Of a DNA stretch of 64,000 bases, positions 46,973 through 55,709 are shown piece after piece. The DNA comes from Hyphomonas sp. GTDB taxonomy: Bacteria > Pseudomonadota > Alphaproteobacteria > Caulobacterales > Hyphomonadaceae. The DNA lies in the NCBI GenBank assembly GCA_002700305.1, contig PACZ01000040.1:48232-112231 (forward strand), written 5' to 3'. The translations under genes were made by a program, and so were the position numbers. Positions within the stretch are counted from its first letter, which is position 1. The number at the start of each line of letters is the position of its first letter. Below the pieces are notes generated by a model. The model was not told the origin of the DNA. It saw only the letters and a program-made list of their open reading frames with translations, and made no database searches.

Positions 46973-49417
46973 TCAGAATTTGATGTAGACGCCGGCTTTC
47001 ACCATCTGCGGCTTGCCGCGGATGATCGTGTGCAGGCCGAAGGCGCCGCCGGTATTGCCGACATCGATCAGGTATTCCTCATCGAAGATGTTCTCACCGA
47101 GGACATAGGCGCCCCAACGCTCGCTGGCCGCATCATAGCCGACGCGCAAATTCGCGACGCCATAGGCCTTCTGGTATTCCTGCACCACGGTGCCGTCCGG
47201 ATACATTTCCGGCGTACGCACGAAGCCGCCATTGCCGTCCGCCGCATAGTCGAAGCCATTATCGTCTTCGAAGAAGTGCTTGCTCTTCCAGATATAGCTC
47301 GGGACGATGGAGATATCGCCATGCTCGCCCATCGGCACGGTGATGTCCGCGGCCAGGGAGAAGCTCTGTTCCGGGCTGAGGCGGAACTTGTTGCCGGCAA
47401 ACTGCAGCGGGTTTCCGTTGTCGTCTTCGTCGTCATATTCCGAATGCGTGTAGGCATAGGTCGCGAGCAGACGGACATAGTCGTTGACGAGCGCCTGTCC
47501 GTCGAATTCCAGGCCGTACTGCGTGGCGTTGCCGGAGTTCTCGGTGATGAACACGCCGTTGATCGGGTCGAAACGGGTCGTCTGGAAGTCCTTGTACTGT
47601 CCATAATAGACAGAGCTGGTCATCTGCAGCCGGTCATCGAAGAAGCGGCCGAAGACACCGGCTTCCACATTGTCCAGGGTCTCTGCGTCGATCAGGTTGT
47701 AGTTGGCACCTTCCGCCGAAAGGACTTCCGGGCGCCGGCCGCGGCCATAGGCGACCCAGGTGTTCACATTGTCGGACACGCGGCAGGAGGCATTGAAGCG
47801 CCAGGTGAATGCGCCATCGGTATCATCAGACGCCGAGGCCATCTGATCGAGCGTCTCGGCGCTCAGAAGGAGGGTTGGGGCAAGGGTCACGCCGTTCAGG
47901 CCGCCGAGCCCCGCAAGATAGGGGTTCGTCTTCAGGGCGTGGCCGATCGTGCTGGCCGACAGGTCTTCCTTCGTATAGCGCAAGCCCGCGGTCAGTTTCA
48001 GCTTGTCGGTGACCGCATAGGTCACATCGCCGAACAGGTCATAGGAATCGCGGTCTTCGGTCGACAGGGACTGTTCGAGATGTTCCCCGTAGAGCGGCAT
48101 CAGCTGGCCCATCAGCAGGGCGGCGAGCGCGGAATACTGAAGCGGGGTGTCGAAGCTGCCGAAGTTTTCGGCGCCCGGAACACCAGCAAGGGCGAGGTAG
48201 CCCTGCGCCTGCGGAACTGTCAGGCCGGCCGCGCCGGCAAGGGTCGGAGCGAACAGCGACTGGGCATAGGCTTCGTCGGTCGAGAAGCGCAGCTCTGCCT
48301 TGCTGTCGATGGTGAAATAGTTGCCGCCGAAGAAGGCCGTAAGCTTGCCGCCAGCGTCATAGTTCAGGCGCAGCTCCTGGCTGAACGTATTAGCTTTGCG
48401 GGCCTGGTAGAACTGAAGCAGGTTGAAGGCGGCGCCGTCGGAGTCCCACGCTTCTTTCGAGATCAGGTTGCGATAGTCGGTCAGCGATGTCAGCGACCAG
48501 GCATCATTGATGTCGTATTCGATGTTGGAGGTGACATAGAAAAGGTCCCGGTCGTTGCCGAGCTTGCTGCGCACCTGGTCGTCATTGATGTTCATGGCCG
48601 TGGCGCCATACGGGTCCACCTTGCCGTTCACTTCGAAGAAGCCAGAGGTGAACTGCGTGCCGGTGGAATCGTCTTCCTGATAGTTGACGAACAGATCGGC
48701 AGTCAGCTTGTCGGTCGGCGCCCAGTGCAGGGCGGTGCGGACAGCGGTCGTGTCCTGGCCCATCAGGTCTGGCGAATTGGCCGTGTTCGGAACATATCCG
48801 TCCATGTTCTTGATCTGGCCGGCGACGCGCAGGGCGAGCGTGTCGTTAATGGTCCAGTTATAGTGGCCTTCGGCGCGGCGCGAATCATAGTCACCGCCTT
48901 CAAGCGTCAGGGAGCCGGAATTTCCCGCCAGCGAGGCGCGGTTCTGGATGAAGTTGATGCCGCCGACCAGGGCGCCCTGGCCGAACAGGGTGGCCTGCGG
49001 GCCTTTGACGACCTCGACACGTTCCATGTCATAAATGGCGAGGTTGGTGGCGAAAGACGGGTTGCCGATGGCCACGCCGTTCTGGAACATGGCGACGCGC
49101 GGCGTGCCGCTGTCGGAGACGACCCCGCGCAGCGAGTAGCTCGGCGCGTTGAGGCTCTGTGCCTGCACCTGCAGGCCGGGGACGAAGTTGCCGAGGTCTT
49201 CCAGATCATCTGCGGCCAGTTTGTCGATCAGGTCCTGATCGGTCACCGACACGTTGATCGGAACATCGATCAGCGTCTGTTCCTGCTTCTGCGTCGTCAC
49301 GGTGACGGTTTCGAGGCGGCGGTCGCTCTCGGCCGCGTCGGGATCGGCAAAGGCGACGAACTGGCTGGTGAAGGTGAGAGCTGCAAGTGCGGTTGCAGAG
49401 CGAAGATGACGTTTCAT
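46973..49417 (-). CDS. TonB-dependent receptor
   Basis: 814 residues. Signal peptide, TonB box LETVTVT near residue 36, and a plug domain with GLQVQAQSLNAPSYSLRGV and VEVVKGPQATLFGQGALVG. The 22-strand barrel ends in VKAGVYIKF, with the terminal aromatic needed for outer membrane assembly. The substrate is unknown; sitting directly upstream of a glycerophosphodiesterase lipoprotein it may import a phosphorylated or glycerol-containing compound (inference). AAGGA lies 13 bases before the start. Confidence 0.94.
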   Translation of the reverse strand: MKRHLRSATALAALTFTSQFVAFADPDAAESDRRLETVTVTTQKQEQTLIDVPINVSVTDQDLIDKLAADDLEDLGNFVPGLQVQAQSLNAPSYSLRGVVSDSGTPRVAMFQNGVAIGNPSFATNLAIYDMERVEVVKGPQATLFGQGALVGGINFIQNRASLAGNSGSLTLEGGDYDSRRAEGHYNWTINDTLALRVAGQIKNMDGYVPNTANSPDLMGQDTTAVRTALHWAPTDKLTADLFVNYQEDDSTGTQFTSGFFEVNGKVDPYGATAMNINDDQVRSKLGNDRDLFYVTSNIEYDINDAWSLTSLTDYRNLISKEAWDSDGAAFNLLQFYQARKANTFSQELRLNYDAGGKLTAFFGGNYFTIDSKAELRFSTDEAYAQSLFAPTLAGAAGLTVPQAQGYLALAGVPGAENFGSFDTPLQYSALAALLMGQLMPLYGEHLEQSLSTEDRDSYDLFGDVTYAVTDKLKLTAGLRYTKEDLSASTIGHALKTNPYLAGLGGLNGVTLAPTLLLSAETLDQMASASDDTDGAFTWRFNASCRVSDNVNTWVAYGRGRRPEVLSAEGANYNLIDAETLDNVEAGVFGRFFDDRLQMTSSVYYGQYKDFQTTRFDPINGVFITENSGNATQYGLEFDGQALVNDYVRLLATYAYTHSEYDDEDDNGNPLQFAGNKFRLSPEQSFSLAADITVPMGEHGDISIVPSYIWKSKHFFEDDNGFDYAADGNGGFVRTPEMYPDGTVVQEYQKAYGVANLRVGYDAASERWGAYVLGENIFDEEYLIDVGNTGGAFGLHTIIRGKPQMVKAGVYIKF

Positions 49418-49997
49418 GAGAAGCCCATTCCTTGTTGCGGCGCAAAATCGACCGCTTGGCGGGCTGGCTATTTTTTTTCGAAGGCAGCTTCAAATCAAAG
49501 TTTTACGACCGTGGTTTTGTATCAATTCCGTATACGAAACAGGAGGGTTTTAGGGGTTTTCACGCCGACCGCTGTGGTGATCGAGGGGCGCTCGCCTGAT
49601 GGGGTGTCACAAAGTCTGCGGGAATAAGGACTTGTCCGTGTAGGGTAAATGTAGGTGGCGTGACGTATTCTTGTGATGTTTGTCCTTTGAGGGAGAAATG
49701 GCTGCAAAGGGAGCGACGGAAAGTGGAAACGCGGTTTCGGCTTTCCGCTGCACTCTTCGCCGGCGGGGGTGCGACCGGATTGCGCACTTTTGCCACCAGC
49801 CGCCTTGCTGGGGCGTTACAGGAAAATGGAGGTGTCCCGCTCGGGCCATGTGCTTTCTCTTCGACCTGTTGCTGCGGCAACACGGTGCAGCCGTTCCGAA
49901 CTCACAAGAAACTGTCATGGGATGCCGCTAGAGGCTTGCCGGAACATTGCCGGATGCCTGTTCTGCTGACCGGCCGGAAACATCAGGAGACAGACAA
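49418..49997. other. 580-base divergent intergenic region
   Basis: Separates the TonB receptor (minus) from the metallophosphoesterase (plus). The stretch 49465-49700 is markedly AT-richer than the genes around it, as expected for promoters, and includes the short palindrome CGTATACG. The right part holds a Pho-box candidate at 49901. Short frames on both strands have no family resemblance or ribosome sites. Confidence 0.5.
49901..49918 (+). promoter_or_regulatory. Candidate Pho box (PhoB site)
   Basis: CTCACAA-GAAA-CTGTCAT: the second half matches the PhoB heptamer CTGTCAT exactly and the first keeps C, T and the inner CA, with the canonical 11-base repeat spacing. It lies 80 bases upstream of a phosphoesterase start. 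Confidence 0.5.
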
Positions 49998-51335
49998 ATG
50001 CGCTTTTTAGCTCTGACCCGGCGGCCTCGGATCGTGCCCGTTCTGGTTGCTCTGGCCGGACTGGCTGCCGCGTGTACGAATGCCACGCCGGTTCCGGCCC
50101 CGGTTGAGGTGCCGGTCGCTGACACCGCGTTCACCATTGCCGTCCTGCCGGATACGCAGAACTATCTCGATTACACCCACCAGACCGCGGAGGGCTTCCC
50201 CTTCGATGCGAACGAGATGTTCCTGGAGCAAATGCAGTTCGTTGCCGACAATCTGGAATCCGAAGGCGGCGAGATCGCCTTTGTCTCCTCGTTGGGCGAT
50301 GTCTGGCAGCACCAGACGCTGGCCATGGATGAAGAGCATAAAGCGCGCGGCTTCGAGCGCGTGCCCAACCCGATCATGGATGCGCACTTCGCCCCGACCG
50401 AAAAAGTGAAGACGGTAGAAATGCCGAAGGCCCATGAGGGCTTTTCCCTGATTGCCGGCAAGACGCCGTTCTCGGTTGTGCCGGGCAATCATGATTATGA
50501 CTCCATGTGGACATCGGCGAAGTTCCCGCCGCAGGCCAGCAGCCCGGCCGAGGTCGACCCGAATGATCTCAAAACGTCTCTTGGCGTCGTGCATCCGGGC
50601 GGGCTCGACAATTTCCGGTCCGTGTTCGGCGCCGACACTGCTTTCTTTAAAGACCAGCCCTGGTATGTCGCCTCGCACGATGGCGGGGCCGACAGCGCGC
50701 AAGTGTTCGAAGCTGGCGGCTACCGCTTCCTCCATATCGGTCTTCAATTCGATCCGCCGGATGCGTCGCTGGAATGGGCCGCTTCGGTGATTGCAAAATA
50801 TCCCGGCCTGCCGACGATTGTCTCCACGCATGACTATATGACCAAGGAAGGCGAGCGCCTGCCGAACCCTATCGTCGACGGACATGCCGTCGATCCGATC
50901 AACAACAGCCCGGAAATGGTCTGGGAGAAACTGATCAGCCAGCAGGACCAGATCTTCCTCGTCCTCTGCGGCCACGAACATGGCCAGGCCTGGCGGGTCG
51001 ATGACAATGCGTCCGGCAACCCGGTCTGGCAGGTGCTCGCCGATTATCAGGACCGCGGGCAGACCGCGAAGGATGCCGGCGTGCAGTCGGCCTGGCCGGT
51101 CGGCATCGGCGATGGCTGGATGCGCCTGATGAGCTTCGACTTCGGCAAGGACGTGCCGGAGCTGACGGTTGAGACCTATTCGACCTATTACCGGAAACAG
51201 AGCCGGGACATGGCGGAATATGCCGGCTGGTACAAAGCGGCGGAAAAGCCGGACCTGACCGACGAGGCCTTCCACGAAGAAGACGACTATGTGCTCCTGC
51301 TGGACGGTTTCCGGTCACGGTTCGGTACGCCATAG
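49998..51335 (+). CDS. Calcineurin-like metallophosphoesterase lipoprotein
   Basis: 445 residues. Lipobox LAGLAAAC (Cys26). Dinuclear-metal motifs in order: AVLPDTQNY, LGDVWQH, VPGNHDYDSM, STHDY and CGHEHGQ. Probably a periplasmic or surface phosphodiesterase or phosphatase. The start at 49998 follows AGGAGA; the frame opening 17 codons earlier lacks one. It is preceded by a Pho-box candidate and faces a TonB receptor-GDPD pair, suggesting phosphate scavenging. Confidence 0.92.
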   Translation: MRFLALTRRPRIVPVLVALAGLAAACTNATPVPAPVEVPVADTAFTIAVLPDTQNYLDYTHQTAEGFPFDANEMFLEQMQFVADNLESEGGEIAFVSSLGDVWQHQTLAMDEEHKARGFERVPNPIMDAHFAPTEKVKTVEMPKAHEGFSLIAGKTPFSVVPGNHDYDSMWTSAKFPPQASSPAEVDPNDLKTSLGVVHPGGLDNFRSVFGADTAFFKDQPWYVASHDGGADSAQVFEAGGYRFLHIGLQFDPPDASLEWAASVIAKYPGLPTIVSTHDYMTKEGERLPNPIVDGHAVDPINNSPEMVWEKLISQQDQIFLVLCGHEHGQAWRVDDNASGNPVWQVLADYQDRGQTAKDAGVQSAWPVGIGDGWMRLMSFDFGKDVPELTVETYSTYYRKQSRDMAEYAGWYKAAEKPDLTDEAFHEEDDYVLLLDGFRSRFGTP

Positions 51336-51418
51336 TCCGTTATAGTCATGCCGTGATCCAGGCAGGTCTGTGCTGATCCGTCCTGGTCCGGCATGATCGT
51401 CCCCTGGTCTGTGGCTGC

Positions 51419-51434
51419 ATGACACAGTTGTCAT
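51419..51434. promoter_or_regulatory. Inverted repeat upstream of the copper-related cluster
   Basis: ATGACA-CAGT-TGTCAT, a perfect 6+4+6 inverted repeat, lies 33 bases before the likely DUF2946 start. It could be the operator of a metal-responsive regulator; no known box matches exactly. Confidence 0.4.
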
Positions 51435-51466
51435 TCTTAAGGGGCTGTGGCCTTCCTCCGGCCAGT

Positions 51467-51889
51467 ATGTGGTACCGATCCAGCCGCTCCCGGATGATGT
51501 CATTGCTCAGCGCTGTCGCGCTGATGGCAATGATCGTGCGCGGGCTGGTGCCGTCGGGCTATATGCTGGCGGCTGCAGACACGCCGGGTGACTTCGTCAG
51601 CATCGTCATCTGCCATGGCGACGGCACGGACGGCACGCAGTCCCTACTGGACCTGAAGAACGGCAAGATCGTCGATCCGGAAGACCTGCCGGGCCAGTCG
51701 GACGACGGCAAGAACCAGACCTGTCCATATGCCATGTCGGCGCATTTCACGCCGCCCATGGTGAGCGGAAAGCTGGAAAGGCCCGTTCAGGAACCGGCTG
51801 TCTTCCTGTCTGCCTCTGATTATCTCGTCCCGGGACGCGGCCTTGCCGCTCCGCCGCCGCCGGCCCGCGGACCGCCCCTGACCATCTGA
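51467..51889 (+). CDS. DUF2946 family protein
   Basis: About 140 residues. One N-terminal hydrophobic segment (MMSLLSAVALMAMIV, then GLVPSGYML), the pair ICHGDG ... CPYAMSAHF with conserved Cys/His, and the C-terminal APPPPARGPPL signature of DUF2946. The family is known from copper-responsive and TonB copper-receptor loci. Start uncertain: 51419, 51467 or 51494 are all possible and none has a good ribosome site. First gene of the putative copper unit. Confidence 0.82.
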   Translation: MWYRSSRSRMMSLLSAVALMAMIVRGLVPSGYMLAAADTPGDFVSIVICHGDGTDGTQSLLDLKNGKIVDPEDLPGQSDDGKNQTCPYAMSAHFTPPMVSGKLERPVQEPAVFLSASDYLVPGRGLAAPPPPARGPPLTI

Positions 51890-51974
51890 TTTCGTCTCGC
51901 GCGCATCCGTCTCCGGACGTGTGCGTTTGGTGCGCTGGCATGAGCCCGGCGCGTCAGGAATCGGATAAAATTCA

Positions 51975-52553
51975 ATGCACAACAATCTGGTTGCAGCCCC
52001 TGACAGGCTGCAGGTCCCTCAGATCGGGGGCCGTGAAATACACCGGCCGACTGCCGGTGAAGAAACAGGACGGATCTGGCTGGATGCGGTCATCACGCCG
52101 AACGTTTCCCTGAACAACCGGGTGGCGCTGATCCTGGCAGCATCCCTGATCCTGCCCGGCAGCCTGATTTGCCTGGCAACGGCCTGGATGGGTGCCTGGA
52201 TGGTGACCCCTCTGGTGTTCCTGTCTGAAGTCGCGCTTGGCGTCATGATCCTCTGGCACGCCCGGTCTCTCGGTCAGTACAGGCAGCGCGTCTGCCTCAC
52301 TGATACGTTCCTCCTGATCGAAACCCGTACCCGCGCGGGCCTGCCCGTTGAACGGGCGGAACTGCCGCCGCACTGGCTGCGCGTGGACCGCGTCAACGAC
52401 ACGGGCAGGGGGTGCGATGCCCTCGTCCTGCGTGCCGGGCTGCAGCACGCCGATATCGGGTCCGTCCTCTCTCCGCCCGAACGCAGCTCGCTGGCGGATG
52501 CCATCGAAGCCGCCCTTCGCAATCGCCGTAGTGGCCAGTCACTGGCGGCCTGA
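51975..52553 (+). CDS. DUF2244 membrane protein
   Basis: 192 residues. ITPNVSLNNRVALILAASLI and a second hydrophobic segment (TPLVFLSEVALGVMILWHA) form the two-helix hairpin of DUF2244, followed by a cytoplasmic domain (CLTDTFLLIETR, ELPPHWLRVDRV). The family's role is unknown and it often sits near respiratory or copper oxidase genes. The ribosome site is weak. It lies between DUF2946 and the copper-type receptor in one transcription direction. Confidence 0.85.
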   Translation: MHNNLVAAPDRLQVPQIGGREIHRPTAGEETGRIWLDAVITPNVSLNNRVALILAASLILPGSLICLATAWMGAWMVTPLVFLSEVALGVMILWHARSLGQYRQRVCLTDTFLLIETRTRAGLPVERAELPPHWLRVDRVNDTGRGCDALVLRAGLQHADIGSVLSPPERSSLADAIEAALRNRRSGQSLAA

Positions 52554-52575
52554 CCTCTCTTCCTCACGAAAGCAA

Positions 52576-54726
52576 ATGAACATGAAATACAGACTCCTTG
52601 GCGGCACCGCCGCGACCCTTCTCGCCTCAGCGGGTATCGTGCTGCCTGCTACCGCGCAAACGGCCACTGAACTTCCGCCAATTGAGGCGCAGGACAGCGA
52701 CCGTGCAGATGAAGGCAGCGTTGCTGTCGGCAGCACGGAAGTGACAGGCGCCGGCCTTGAAGCTGGCCTTGCCGCCTCCTCGGACTCGCTGCAGCTGATC
52801 TCCCGGGCGCCGGGCGTTGCGGCCCAGTCGAATGGCGGCATCGCCTCGCTGCCGATCCTGCGGGGCCTGGCAGATGACCGGGTCGGCGTCCTGATCGATG
52901 GCCAGCAATCCACCAATTACTGCCCCAACCATATGAACCCGGTGACGTCCTATATCGATGCCTCGCGTGTCGAGCGGATTGTCGTGACGCCGACCCTATC
53001 GCCTGTCAGCATGGGCGGGGATAATATTGCGGGCATCATCTCGATCGAAAGCCGGGCGCCGGAATTTTCCGATGGCGGTGTCGAGGTCTTCGGTGAAGCC
53101 GGCGCGACCTACCGGAGCGTCTCGAACGGTGTCGGCGCGTCGCTTCAGGCGAATGTCGCCGGTGAGAAAGTCAGCGCCCGGTATGAGGCGAGCTGGAACA
53201 AGGCGGACAATTACAAGTCCGGCTCAGGCGATGAGGTCCGCTCGACCCTCTACCAGAACTATGACCAGTCGCTGCTGCTTGCCGCCCGTCCGGCGGAGGA
53301 TGTCCTCCTCTGGGCCCGCATCAGCCAGCAGGGCGTGCCGTATGAAGGCTTCGCCAACCAGCGCATGGACCTGACCGACAATACGAGCACCAGCGTGCAG
53401 CTGCACGGGGAAGGTCCGCTTGGGGCAGGGATCCTGACGGCGGAAGCCTCCTGGCGCAGCGTCGATCATGAAATGAACTTCCTCTCCGACAAGGGCGGCG
53501 CGGCAACCGGCGGCATGCCGATGATCACCGAGGGCGAGGATGTCTCGGCCAAGGTCTCCTATGACACGCCGGTTGAGGGTGTTGGCCAGGTTCGCGTCGG
53601 TGCAGAACTCTTCCGTGCGTCCATGGACGATTACTGGCCGGCTGTTCCGGGCAGCATGATGATGTCGCCGCTCGACTATGTGAACATCAATGACGGCGAA
53701 CGGAACCGCACGGGCGTGTGGGCGGAATGGGAAGCCAACCCGTCACCGGAATGGTCCACCCTGTTCGGTGTTCGCTATGAGAACGTCGAAATGGATACCG
53801 GAGAGGTGCAGCCCTATTCCTGGACCGGCATGATGAACATGGCAGATGCCATGGCTGCCATGGCGTTCAATGCGGCTGACCGGGCGCGCGAAGACGACAA
53901 TGTCGACGTGACCGCAAAGGCGACCTGGCGCCCGAGCGACTCGCTCGCGGTCGAGTTCGGTGCTGCGCAGAAAACCCGTTCCCCGAACCTCTATGAGCGT
54001 TACGCCTGGGGCCGGGGCTCCATGTCCAGCTCGATGACCAACATGACCGGCGATGGCGCGGGCTATGTCGGCGACATCGATCTGGAGCCGGAAGTCGCGC
54101 GTAGCCTCGCCGCAACGCTCAACTGGACCGACGGAGCCGAGAGCGGACGGGTCCTGCAGCTTTCCGCCTGGGCCAGCTATGTCGAAGATTATATCGATGC
54201 AGACCGGATCGGCACTTTGAAAGACGGTCTGCCGATTCTCCAGTTCGCAAATCACGAGGCCGAACTGTACGGCGTTGAGGCCACCGGTGCGATGCCGCTC
54301 TGGCAGACAGGGTATGGCGATACGCGGTTCACTGGAACGGTCAGCTGGGCCAAGGGCGAGAACAAGGACACAGGCGACAATCTCTACAACATCGCCCCGC
54401 TTCAGGGCCTGTTCGCGCTTGAGAATACGAAAGGCATCTGGACGCAGGCGATCGAACTGGAACTGGTCGATGAGAAGGACGACATCAGCGCTGTGCGTCA
54501 GGAACTCCGCACGCCCGGCTATGTGCTGATCCATCTGCGGGCAGGGGGTGAGGTCGGCCGTGTGCGGTTTGCAGCGGCGATCGAGAACCTGCTGGACCAG
54601 GACTATGACCTGCCGCTCGGCGGAATTGCTTTCGGCGACTATAAATATGGTGGGCGGATCGGTCCGTACCATCAGGTCGCCGGTCCGGGCCGGTCGTTCA
54701 ATCTCAGCGTCAACGTCGCGTTCTGA
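52576..54726 (+). CDS. TonB-dependent copper receptor (OprC/NosA type)
   Basis: 716 residues with a signal peptide (LLASAGIVLPATAQ). The plug has ISRAPGVAAQ, LPILRGLADDRVGVLIDGQQ and the motif YCPNHMNPVTSYID (Cys116, His119, Met120), which resembles the copper-binding CxxxM/HM segment of OprC and NosA. Met-rich barrel segments (WTGMMNMADAMAAMAF; MSSSMTNMTG) fit copper handling. The barrel ends in NLSVNVAF. It is followed one base later by a tonB gene. Copper specificity is inferred. Confidence 0.9.
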   Translation: MNMKYRLLGGTAATLLASAGIVLPATAQTATELPPIEAQDSDRADEGSVAVGSTEVTGAGLEAGLAASSDSLQLISRAPGVAAQSNGGIASLPILRGLADDRVGVLIDGQQSTNYCPNHMNPVTSYIDASRVERIVVTPTLSPVSMGGDNIAGIISIESRAPEFSDGGVEVFGEAGATYRSVSNGVGASLQANVAGEKVSARYEASWNKADNYKSGSGDEVRSTLYQNYDQSLLLAARPAEDVLLWARISQQGVPYEGFANQRMDLTDNTSTSVQLHGEGPLGAGILTAEASWRSVDHEMNFLSDKGGAATGGMPMITEGEDVSAKVSYDTPVEGVGQVRVGAELFRASMDDYWPAVPGSMMMSPLDYVNINDGERNRTGVWAEWEANPSPEWSTLFGVRYENVEMDTGEVQPYSWTGMMNMADAMAAMAFNAADRAREDDNVDVTAKATWRPSDSLAVEFGAAQKTRSPNLYERYAWGRGSMSSSMTNMTGDGAGYVGDIDLEPEVARSLAATLNWTDGAESGRVLQLSAWASYVEDYIDADRIGTLKDGLPILQFANHEAELYGVEATGAMPLWQTGYGDTRFTGTVSWAKGENKDTGDNLYNIAPLQGLFALENTKGIWTQAIELELVDEKDDISAVRQELRTPGYVLIHLRAGGEVGRVRFAAAIENLLDQDYDLPLGGIAFGDYKYGGRIGPYHQVAGPGRSFNLSVNVAF

Positions 54727-54727
54727 C

Positions 54728-55489
54728 GTGCTGCGGAGGTTTCTCACCTCCAGCTATATGGCGGGCGTGGCTCTGGCTGCGCTCGCCCATGGCGGTTTGC
54801 TGGCAGGTGTTTTCCTGCTGGCGCCTGCCGGTCCGTCGGGGCTTGGCCCGAAGGATGATGTATTTCTCGTGAGTCTCGTCGAGGAACCGGTGACGGTACC
54901 TGCGCAGGAGCCCGAACCGGACCTGCCCCAAACGAAGCTGCCACCCGCTCCGCCTGAGAAAGTGGACGATCCGCCAGCTTCGGCCGCTGAAGTCGCAACC
55001 GATCCGGCGCCGGCCCTTGAGCCGGCAAAGCCGATTGAAGACGTGCAGCCAGTTCCCGAGCCCGCTCCGGCTGCGGATACTGCGCCCGGTGAGCCGGAGT
55101 CCGGCCCGGCACTTGTGACCCTTGCCTCTGACGCCCCTGCGCAAACGGCCGCGCCGGACCCTGCTACAGAGCCGGCCGGGTCAAAAGGTGCGGCATCGCT
55201 CAGTGGCGACGGCAAGGCGATGCGGGACGCCTATCTGCGGGATGTGCGCCTGCAGCTCGCCCGTCATGCCCCGCGAGGCGTGCGGGGCGCTGGGAATTGT
55301 GAAGTCGAGTTTCGTCTGTCGCATGAAGGCGAAGTTGTGTTCGTTGGAATACGGACCAGCAGCGGAAGCCGGCTTTATGACCGCCGGTGCCTGAAGTCGG
55401 TAACGGCGGCCGTGCCTTTCCCGGTGGCGCCGGAGGGCGCTGCCCCTGAAGAACTGAGCTTCACGATTTTCATCGAGCAGAAGCGATGA
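54728..55489 (+). CDS. tonB: TonB energy transducer
   Basis: 253 residues. One N-terminal membrane helix (ALAALAHGGLLAGVFLLAP), a Pro/Glu/Ala-rich periplasm-spanning region (about 45-165), and a C-terminal TonB fold containing CEVEFRLSHEGEVVFVGIRT and an LKSVTAAVPFPVAPE segment. GTG at 54728 lies one base after the receptor stop, implying coupling; an internal ATG at 54758 is an alternative. Probably dedicated to the neighbouring receptor, using ExbBD encoded elsewhere. Confidence 0.88.
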   Translation: MLRRFLTSSYMAGVALAALAHGGLLAGVFLLAPAGPSGLGPKDDVFLVSLVEEPVTVPAQEPEPDLPQTKLPPAPPEKVDDPPASAAEVATDPAPALEPAKPIEDVQPVPEPAPAADTAPGEPESGPALVTLASDAPAQTAAPDPATEPAGSKGAASLSGDGKAMRDAYLRDVRLQLARHAPRGVRGAGNCEVEFRLSHEGEVVFVGIRTSSGSRLYDRRCLKSVTAAVPFPVAPEGAAPEELSFTIFIEQKR

Positions 55490-55511
55490 CCCGCTGCGCA
55501 TTGGCGCCTGC

Positions 55512-55600
55512 CTGCGTCTGACGCAGATTCTACTGCAGAATATTGATGCGAGGCCATCCGTTGCCGGACAAATGGGCAGGTATGGCCCATATTCTGCCCA
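55512..55600. other. Three inverted repeats between tonB and the DUF11-like gene
   Basis: CTGCGTC-T-GACGCAG (55512-55526), ATTCT-5-AGAAT (55527-55541) and TGGGCAG (55573-55579) with CTGCCCA (55594-55600). None has a T-run, so they may be regulator sites or weak terminators. The rest up to 55709 is AT-rich and holds TTAA repeats (55650-55665 region). Confidence 0.4.
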
Positions 55601-55709
55601 AGTGCTGGGATTGGTAAAGGAATGCCTTAATCAGGCCTGTCTTTTAATTAATCTTAACGCTTGTGATGGATGGTCACAATCGTTAGCCAAAACGTGTCCC
55701 GTATTAACC

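Noticed and set aside
47030..49627. 865-codon open frame antisense to the TonB receptor
   Set aside because: Large but without any recognisable domain or ribosome site; the receptor on the minus strand has complete family signatures over the same bases.
55645..55670. CtrA-like site (TTAA repeats ending in TTAAC)
   Set aside because: Spacing is six instead of seven bases and the region is simply AT-rich; insufficient for a call.
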